Origin: Rhexocercosporidium sp. MPI-PUGE-AT-0058
Lineage: Eukaryota > Ascomycota > Leotiomycetes > Helotiales
Length of the DNA stretch: 64,000 nucleotides
Direction: 5' to 3'
NCBI GenBank assembly: GCA_020746875.1
Contig: JAGTJL010000006.1
Coordinates: forward strand, 2,232,001-2,296,000
The notes under the pieces are model-generated. The model saw only the letters and a list, made by a program, of their open reading frames with translations, did no database searches and had not been told where the DNA came from. The translations under genes and the position numbers were made by a program. Positions 56,329 to 64,000 of this stretch are shown here, in pieces; the stretch's first letter is position 1; every line of letters begins with the position of its first letter.

Positions 56329-57531
56329 TCAATTCGAGGGCTGTGGCGAAGAAGCGGATTCATCATGGATTTCTTCGTCGTTGAAAGAGGATATACCACT
56401 TCCAGATCTCCTGGATATGAGAGGATTCCCGTTAGAGACAAGTTGTGGAGGATCTCCCATGTCGACATCGTCGGTGTATGATAAAAGTGTTTTCCCGGCC
56501 GCAAAGCTTGGAATATTGGTTGACAGACGTTGATGTGGAGGCAAACTCTCAAACCTATTGGATCGTCTTGAGCACCTGAGGGCCGCTTCTTTATACTATG
56601 AGCCTTGTACTGTTAAGCTTGAGTGGGGTATTACCTTGCGCGGCAGGATAACGGGTCAGCGCTGGTCTCTCCTCCACCTTGACCGACTCTGGTCTGTACT
56701 TGTCACTTCCTTGAACACCTCTACGCCTCGGAGTATCGCCAGCGATATATCCTCCAGGCGTTCGGGAAGGCTCTTCTTCGAATTCGAATAGTCTGGGTCT
56801 GTATCTATCACTTTCTTGGACACCTCTGCTTCTCGGGTTGTTACCTAGTGCAAAGCTATTGGACTTGGGTGGACAGCAAAAGTCATCGGACTTATCCACA
56901 TCTGCAGAGGTCAGCTTTGCCTAACAGCGAAACAACGAAGTAGCCGACTATTGCCACTGCATTTCTAAATTCCTTCGACATTCCTGCCCCTTGGTGGGAG
57001 CTTCGGTAGGAGTTTTCTCCTAGCTAAGCAGAACTCCACCCCTTACCATTCCGTTGCACAAGGAGATACCATCTTCCTGAAGGAGTACAGGCAAGAAAGC
57101 CAACGGACTCACGGGAATAGGAATCCTTTATCGAGAAATGGTCACGTACTGTTCAGTGCGACTCGATTCGGATCGACAACGCGACCTCTGCTTCTGAGGA
57201 GATTCTGATCGTGACCGATATCTGCGACTCTTGTGCGCAGTAGTATTCGAGTTCGAGTGTCTGTGACTCTCATACTTAAAGGTAGAAGGGGATTTGGAAT
57301 TGTTAGCAAGGACGGAACGACTGCGATTCTGGCTTCGCTGGTGGGATAGATGGCTGTTAGAGACATCACGGTGAGAGAACGGTGGTAGGAAGAACGATGG
57401 CGGTGGGAGGAATGGCGTCGGCGCCGAGAGGAGGAGAAGAAAAACTGGGAGGAAGAGAAAGTGTTGGAGGGTAGTCGAGGACGAGATCTTCTCTGATGCT
57501 CCGAGTCGCATCGTCTGATCATCGTGTTCAT
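56329..57531 (-). CDS. hypothetical Arg/Ser-rich protein with an internal repeat
   Basis: Three exons: 57150-57531, 56635-56901 and 56329-56588 (introns 248 and 46 nt), closing to 302 residues. The middle exon encodes a two-copy repeat: PRSRGVQESDRYRPRLF...EEEP and PRRRGVQGSDKYRPESV...EERP, about 33 residues apart. The first exon is Arg/Ser/His-rich (SSSRRRRHSSHRHRSSYHRS). From about 57360 to 57150 another frame of the same strand looks even more RS-like (SRRYRSRSESPQKQRSR), so exon 1 may contain a frameshift or a missed very short intron. The last exon is acidic/Ser-rich and ends PQPSN. RS stretches suggest a nuclear RNA-linked role, but no RNA-binding fold is visible. Confidence 0.4.
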
Positions 57532-59867
57532 GAATCTGGTTGTACCACCTGATCTGTATTCCGAGGTAAGTTCTGCGAGTTAGTCTGCAGATAGCACATG
57601 TGTTAACATTCGATTTTCGTAGTATCCGAAAAGATACTTCTACACAGGGTCACGAGTCGAAGAAAATGGGGTTTGCCTGTGTTGAGATTTTGTTATGGAA
57701 GGACGTCAGACGGGATTCAAGCAGAGGAGAAATCGTAACCATGGCCAATGTTTCTGTCATTAGACACATAAGCGAACAGCACCCGCTTGCCCTCATCGGG
57801 ATGGTGCGGCGTTTCTCTAGTGGAGTCTCCTCCCAGGTTTGACTTTGGGACTGTCCGTCTTTCTTCTCTTCGCTCTACCGAGTCCCGACCCTTTGTTTAC
57901 TCAACCTCCACGTCAGACTGCCCAGAGCAAAGCCTCAATATCGACTTGAAGCCATCGCCGGTTTCTGCATTGCGATTCGAGATTGATCACATCAGCAAGT
58001 TGATGACTGATATTCGCGAATTCCTTTCTCAGTATCTATTCGCATGGTCATCCGTCGTCTCAGCCGCACTGCGCTTGCTATCTTCTGGACCCCTCCATCC
58101 AGCCATCCATCCAGCCATCCATTTCCCACCTATGCCTCGATTCTGACTGTACAGCCTGTTGTGCATGCAGATTATTAGGCTCCGACACGGGAATTGCAGT
58201 GCAACGCAGTAGTGTGGGTGCAAGCCTGCATAGTTGACCTTAGCTGCAGGTATGGCTGCATGCTTTTCAGCCTTACGAATGGAGATCCTCTCTCCTTGCC
58301 AAACTGCACCATCACAGTCCCTTCCCTCTCAACCTCGATCCGTGGATAGCCTGCCAATCATGCTCCTCAGCTCGAATCTCAGCCAATTGTCACCGAGCTG
58401 TCGGGACTCAAGGGTTCCTGCTATTGTTTTAATCCAGTCGGAAATGAGCCAGGAAAGAGCCTTCTATTTTCTCGTTGGCTGCCCCCGCTTGCATGGGACG
58501 GAATAGAACGGACCCCAACTCCAGGGAACTAAAACCCTAATGTGGCCGTTGACATTCTCCAGATCAGTACTAAGCTCGGATTCCCGCAGTCATCATTTCT
58601 GAAGCACGCCCTTTTGCTTGGGGCTAGCTACCCGGCGCATGCGTGGTCATCCTTATCCCATGGGTTTTCTGCCCTTTGTGGGGTGTCACAGAACGTGGGT
58701 TCTCCGTCTATCGTACTTGACCATCTTGTCACCGACTACTTCTTTTGCAGCCTTACTCCTCTTTGACACCGTAGGTCCATGTTTAAAACCTCAGCTCCTC
58801 CGGGACAAGAGAGTGGAGGATTGGCTTCAAGATGGCCGCTTACGAGGTCTTCAACGCGGAGAATTTTGTGTCGCAGATTCTGCGCCGTTTTCAACGGTTC
58901 TATCTCTACAGTTCCGTTTTATGACTTGGAGACTCCTGCTAATGTTGTGGGACGAATCAGGGTCTTGTCTTGCCTTTTTATCACAGTTGTCTGGAATGGA
59001 GCCTGGGAAACCCCCGTCCTGCCACCGAGTAGCGGAGACTTGATCTTCCCAAGCCATTCTATTGGTACTCAATCATCTATTGTAGTCACCAAGGCGGAAA
59101 TACAGCGACGAATGAAAGTTCTTCTTCGCTTTGTCCTTTGGGAGTAGTTCGGCCAGGCGGACAGGGGCCCAGAACAGGGAAGAGCAGTATTATCCCTTGA
59201 GACTTGAGAATTTGGGACATGCATCTTTTTGAAGCGTCCAAATTTTCCACCGTTTGACCACTTCAAGTGAAGCTAAGTCTGTGGCCATGTTGCATTTGGG
59301 GACCGATATTCAGCCCTACGAGCTTATACAAGTGAACATTTTCGCTTCAGGCTCATAGCAGAACTTCTTGGGCAGCAGTCTAGTATCACAGAAAGAGAAG
59401 ATCAAGGAGTCTCAAGGCAGTCATCACTTCCACCGTTTATCTCGGTCCTTCCTCGCCCATCTTACAAAATCTGATCCTCAGGTGCTACCGTGATGTTGAG
59501 CTCTGTCAAGGGTCTTTGGCTGGCTATTCGCCACTATGTTATCATCCTAGTGGGTTTGTATATCACATTACCTTCAGAAGCAACCTGTTAGATGTCTTTA
59601 TCGCCCCAGTCAGTCTCTTTCAAGTAGACGTCATTCGTCCAAAATAGGAGACTCGTAACCTCCACGCTGCACCTCGACATACTTTCCTTTCAAAGTCCCA
59701 AGACCTCCTTGACTCACCGACTAACTAGCTTGCCTATTCATACTCGGATGTCATTTGCTACTCGAGCTGATGTTTGGTCTTCTGCCTGGTGTACAAATAC
59801 AGTACGTGTGCGAGCTTGGATCGGGGTCTTTGAATAAAGGAAACAAGACGGAATCAACAGTCACAAA
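57532..59867. other. 2.3-kb intergenic region, no supported gene
   Basis: Several open frames of 60-140 codons (for example 58618-59043 plus) lack domain, signal or codon evidence and overlap one another. A CCATCCAG short repeat lies near 58091-58122. The last 400 bases look like promoter for the NmrA-like gene. Confidence 0.4.
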
Positions 59868-60931
59868 ATGGCACCCAACTCAGACAACATGATGAGAATT
59901 GTCATAGCAGGATCTGGCGGACTAGCACGGGTGTTTGCCCACTATATCCATGAGACGGCTCACCAAGTCGTCATTCTCTCTAGACAGGTATTGCCTACTT
60001 GAATTTGGCGCAAGATACTATGCTAACAATGTCTCAGTCGCATCCAGATCTTGAGGCTCTCGACTACACAGTTTTGGTCGTAAACTATGACAGTCAAGCC
60101 GAGCTTCGCCATGCCCTCAGAGGTGTAGATCTGGTCATCTCCACTGTCTCTGGAAATCCGCAAATCAACCTCATGGATGCCGCAGCACATTCTGACGTCT
60201 CACGATTCGTCCCCGCGGAGTTCGAAGGTCCCCCCTCACGGAGACCGCGAACGGATCCAGTAGACCGTGGCAGAGCCGCATGCCTAGAAAGACTTCGACA
60301 CTGGTCTCGTCACAACCGACACCCTATGCCATCTACGATATTCACCTGCGGTGTCTTCTACGAACGTTTTGCACGTGGAGGTCTTGGAAGTATGAACATT
60401 GGTGCTTCCTCGAATTGTTATTACCCTGGCTCGTACCTCATGAACATCGAGACCGGAACAGCAGAGATCGTCGAGACGACTACATCTGGCAACCCCATTT
60501 CCGTCGCCATGACGTCCATCAACGATGTGGCCATGTTCATCGTCGCTGCACTAGATCTAGGAATCGAGAACTGGCCCGGCGAGTTCAGGATGCAGGGTGA
60601 TCGCAAGACCGTGGTAGAGATCGTGCAATATGCCGAGTCCGTGAAGGGAGGTGAGTGTTAACCAGTCTATCAAAAAGTTACTATCTCATTTCAGTCTTGC
60701 TAAAAACCTCAAGGCACTCCATTCGAAACCGATGTCATCCAAGCAAGAGACTTGAACACCCATCTCGAACATGCAACATACTACCAGGACTACACGAAAG
60801 TAGCGCGAATCCAAGAACTCATCGCCACAGAGCAGCGACGTTACGATTTCACGCAGCCGAACCTCAATGCCATCGTCAACGTGGTGCCGACATCTTTCTG
60901 GAACTGGCTGCACAGTAATTGGGGTATCTAG
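59868..60931 (+). CDS. NmrA-like/isoflavone-reductase-type NAD(P)-binding protein
   Basis: Three exons: 59868-59987, 60038-60650 and 60714-60931 (introns 50 and 63 nt), 316 residues. The N-terminus MMRIVIAGSGGLARVFAHYI is the Rossmann beta-alpha-beta with a Gly-rich loop (G-S-G-G-x-A rather than the standard G-x-x-G-x-x-G). It is followed by VDLVISTVSG and SRFVPAEFEG, the conserved strand and turn of the NmrA/isoflavone reductase branch of atypical short-chain dehydrogenases. TSINDVAMFIVAALDL and WPGEFRMQGD match the C-terminal half. Such proteins are either NADPH-dependent reductases in secondary metabolism or redox-sensing regulators. The usual Lys of the reductase branch is not obvious, so catalytic activity is uncertain. 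No biosynthetic neighbours are seen. Confidence 0.85.
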
Positions 60932-62034
60932 TTCCGTGAATCCTCGATGTCGTTTCGATCACTTGCAACGCATGCGGGTTACGGTGGCGAGAGAAGGTGT
61001 TGGATACGGGACTACCAGGTACAGGAGGAATGATTTCTTACTTGTCTTACTAGTTGCCATTTCTGCTTATCAGAGATGTACGATGTTTAATATCTAGATC
61101 GGGGGAACTCATTGTCAGCGGACTTAGCGATGGGTGGAAAAGGAGGTCTTTTGAAATTTACCTATCTAGATTAGCGGAGCGCCACCACTCACTGCAATAC
61201 ATTTGATTACTCTGGTCTGAATAGGAAAAAAAACTTTCAGCATTTTTACAATGCGCACATGGATACTGATAAGTGGGTATATTCCCATTACCTATTACGA
61301 GGATCACAAACCAGACCAGACAGGGCGATGGAATATTTCAAGCCCCCACCCCCCAACCAACCATCCAGCAGTAGACTAAGCCAGAATTAAGCCTAAGATA
61401 CCCCGTACGGGCTCCTTTTGTTGATCCCGCCCTCACTAACTCACCCCGCAAACCAGGGGCTGGCTCGCTTTATTCAGCCGCCATGAATTCGAAACGCAAA
61501 CACCCATCTCCATGTTATGTGCAGATAGTATCCAGCAGCGAAAAGAGCCACAATACGCCCCAAGGCTGCAGAGTGGTAAAGTCGAGTATGCATCGTTTGG
61601 GGTTGTGCACTTGGCCTTTCTTGTTTGAGGTAGAGAACGCTGGCGTGGCTGCTTTGAGCTTCGAGCCGATTCGTGGCGTTTGAGGCGGATACTGTAAACG
61701 AGGCTCTAGAATGGAGGGTGCAATCTATCATTCATGGATATTTGGTAGCTCGTCTATGTACGGAGTACTGTAGTATACAGTACCTATGTACATATGTGCA
61801 GGGCTACTTGGGAGGGAAATGTGTTCTGATCTTGTGATGAGGGGTGCAGTAGTACATTATCGAGCTAGTTTGTTTGCTGTAGAGTAGTCGGTTGAAGAAT
61901 CGGGACACGAGAGATCCATAAGTACCTTAGGCATCCCCTGTTTGAAGATATCTGTAGAAATTTTGGGTTGGTTGCACTTTGGATTGTGTATCCGACGCAG
62001 ACGGGCGATTTAGTTCCTGGGTTCGTTATCTAAG
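60932..62034. other. intergenic, nothing recognised
   Basis: 1.1 kb with a poly-C/CAACC patch near 61345-61362 and dense GTAC/TACAGTA motifs about 61756-61790. No supported gene. Confidence 0.45.
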
Positions 62035-64000
62035 ATGAAGGTACCAATTTTCTTCGTGGCGGCGCTGTTAGGAAGCCATATAAATGCATCTGTGATCGAT
62101 CGGCAAGCCACAACACCATGTGCAGCAGTCGGCATTGCTGCAAAGGCCTATAAAGTCAATAGTCCTGGAAGTACGTACTACCTTTTCTCTACATCGCTCA
62201 AAAAATAGAAAACCGTTGACACTCCCCTCATCTAGCAACCCCCCGCGTCGATGCCCAACTAGCCTACGACTGCCTCCTCTCCGCACCTCTCAACCCTACC
62301 GCCGCAACCGCACTCATAGAATCCATCCTCCCCTACATCGAATGGCAGTCTTCGTCCTCCTACCTCAAGTCTCCACCTCCCGGCTACCAATTTCCCAGTG
62401 TCGACATCTTCGCGCGCCTGTACGCCATCCTAGATAACATCAAGACTGGCGTGTATAATAACGAACATGCGTTCCAGACGGACTTGTTACTGATGTTCCA
62501 GAGTGTACATGATGGCCATTTCCGTTTCTCGCCGGATCTGCTGAGTAGAGCGTTGGTTTTTAGACGGCCGATCCAGGTTGTTAGTATTAGTCTTGATGGG
62601 TTGGAGGTGCCGAGGGTTTATTTGAGAGGTGAGTTGGTTGCATTCATTCCCTTTCTGAGCTGAATTTGCGAGAATGGGAAATTTGGGAAGCGAGGTTAGT
62701 GTTGACAATGCGTTGGTAGACACTATTGATTCGTACGTGAAGCGAAACTCGACGACGATGCCGTCGCCAGTAGTAAAAGTCAACGGCGAGAATGTCGATA
62801 CCTTCATGATGAAATTGGCGGAAGTTGGCTTCCTCCAGGATAAAGATGGCTTGTATAACAATTTGATGTATGAAATGGCGTTCGATGCTCAGTCACCCAG
62901 TTATCGGTACACGGGATACTTCGCGCTTGCAGGTCGATATGGATATTTCTATCCTGGATCCGATACAACCATCGAACTGGAGAATGGGACAATCTCGACG
63001 ATCCAGAATTATGCCGAGGTGGTGGGGAATTTTGAAGGCGTGGTTGATGGGCCGAGTTTGTACGAGAGGTTCTGTACTGGACCGCATCGGCAGGCTGTGA
63101 ATTATGCTGAAGAGGAGATGCCGCAGGCACCTGAGCCACCTCCATTGCCGCCGACAGCAAAGACCCCCGCTCATGGGTATCCGACGCCTCAGATTATCAG
63201 CTCGGACCAACAGGTTTCCGGCTATTTTCTCAACGGTACTGGGTATGAGGATGTAGCCGTCCTTAGTATGCTCTCCTTCTCACCGAGCTATCCTATCGAA
63301 TTCCAGTCTGTCATCCAGACACTCATCTCAGATGCTAAAGCTGCTGGAAAGACGAAGCTGGTTATCGATCTCTCTTCAAACGGTGGCGGGAACATCCTGA
63401 CCGGGTACGATGCATTCCGGCAGCTCTTCCCCCACATCGTCCAAGATGGCTTTTCGCGATTGCGCGAGCACGAAGCATTCAAGATCATGAGCACGGGCAT
63501 ATCTCGCTATTCTGCAAACTTCTCTACCGCATCGGAGTACTCTAAAGACTATTTCGCTCATGGCTCGGTGCTGAACTATAGATATGATTTGAATGTGACG
63601 GACAACAAATTCTCAACTTATGAAGATAAATTTGCGCCACATATATCCAACGGGGATGAGTATACAAATCTTCTGAGATGGGATCTGAATGATCCAACGA
63701 CGACGGTGAATGATGTATGGGGGCTTGGGGAGACCATCACTGGGTATGGAAACCGACAGAACTTCACACAGCCTTTTGCTGCTGAGGATATCATCATGGT
63801 AAGAGCTCAAGCTCTGAGATGAAACTTCGTCTAACTGGACCTGCAGGTATACGATGGATACTGTGCGTCAACCTGCACACTCTTTAGCGACTTCATGAGA
63901 GTCCAAGCAGGAGTAAAATCCATCGCCATGGGCGGCCGTCCAAACACCTCCCTAATTCAAGGTGTAGGAGGTACAAGGGGAGCAAACAACTACCAATACG
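62035..64000 (+). CDS. secreted S41/CPAF-like serine protease, 5' part (runs off the window)
   Basis: ATG 62035 begins a signal peptide (KVPIFFVAALLGSHINA). Exons 62035-62170, 62236-62628, about 62660-63798 and 63847 onward. Fungal S41 proteins with a CPAF-type PDZ region are the match: DLLLMFQSVHDGHFRF, a long middle with N-glycosylation sites and a Pro-rich linker (EAPEPP-like, about 63120-63160), KLVIDLSSNGGGNILTGYD (the S41 core strand), and VYDGYCASTCTLFSDFM with the probable nucleophile Ser. The rest of the active site lies beyond base 64000. Odd point: between exons 2 and 3 the GTGAGT donor at 62629 only restores the frame with an acceptor 31 nt on, and every candidate acceptor is a poor GAG. 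So this junction may hide a one-base error or gene damage. Confidence 0.78.

Noticed and set aside
58618..59147. Overlapping 120-140-codon frames before the NmrA-like gene
   Set aside because: Two overlapping frames on the same strand with no features, most likely chance open frames.
1..64000. CRISPR array, prophage, operon or biosynthetic cluster
   Set aside because: The sequence is eukaryotic fungal with introns. No spaced direct-repeat arrays, phage genes or polyketide/peptide synthase core genes were seen.

Overview
The window is nuclear DNA of a filamentous ascomycete (Pezizomycotina). Genes are broken by short introns of about 40-180 nt with GTRNGT donors, CTAAC/CTGAC-like branch sites and YAG acceptors. 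Several families are typical of these fungi: a group II G-alpha, a CFEM protein, a CorA-like transporter of the fungal GMN type, an S41/CPAF-like protease and an NmrA-like reductase. Repeats are AT-rich and carry transition-type damage that looks like repeat-induced point mutation (RIP). A helotialean (Leotiomycetes) source is my guess from the protein flavour and is not proven. All exon structures below were inferred by hand from splice signals and reading-frame continuity.

Layout. 1-1.9 kb: 3' end of one gene, then a small secreted GPI-anchor-type protein. 2.66-5.50 kb: a decayed DNA transposon with perfect 46-bp terminal inverted repeats, an 8-bp target duplication and recognisable remnants of a Mutator-like (FAR1-type) transposase. 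5.9-7.1 kb: a C2H2 zinc-finger protein. 9.1-11.4 kb: a divergent housekeeping pair, the eEF2 lysine methyltransferase EFM3 (minus) and ribosomal protein eS24 (plus). 12.8-20.3 kb: a very long gene (about 2480 residues) with some 1800 low-complexity residues in front of a major-facilitator transporter. 23.8-25.1 kb: G-alpha subunit, preceded by the longest gene-free upstream stretch (3.5 kb).

26-38 kb is the accessory part. It holds a hairpin MITE, a PL1 pectate lyase, an unidentified broken reading frame, a heme-thiolate peroxidase with a single-base frameshift, an alpha/beta hydrolase, a decayed inverted-repeat element and a possible relic of a small nuclear protein. 38.3-50.1 kb is again conserved: a Derlin, a ten-exon CorA-like cation transporter, and the divergent BZZ1 (F-BAR/C1/SH3) and DBP5 (mRNA export helicase) pair. 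51.7-64 kb: a CFEM single-pass membrane protein with a long cytoplasmic tail, two small unrecognised genes, an NmrA-like oxidoreductase, and the 5' part of an S41/CPAF-like secreted protease that runs off the end.

The genes do not form one operon-like or biosynthetic unit. The only functional grouping is a loose set of secreted or surface proteins (pectate lyase, peroxidase, CFEM protein, S41 protease, GPI protein) that fits a plant-associated or saprotrophic fungus. I did not find a convincing undescribed system. The items most worth checking are the transporter with the giant disordered front end, the CFEM receptor-like protein, the Derlin with an extra C-terminal membrane segment, the peroxidase frameshift and the transposon relics.
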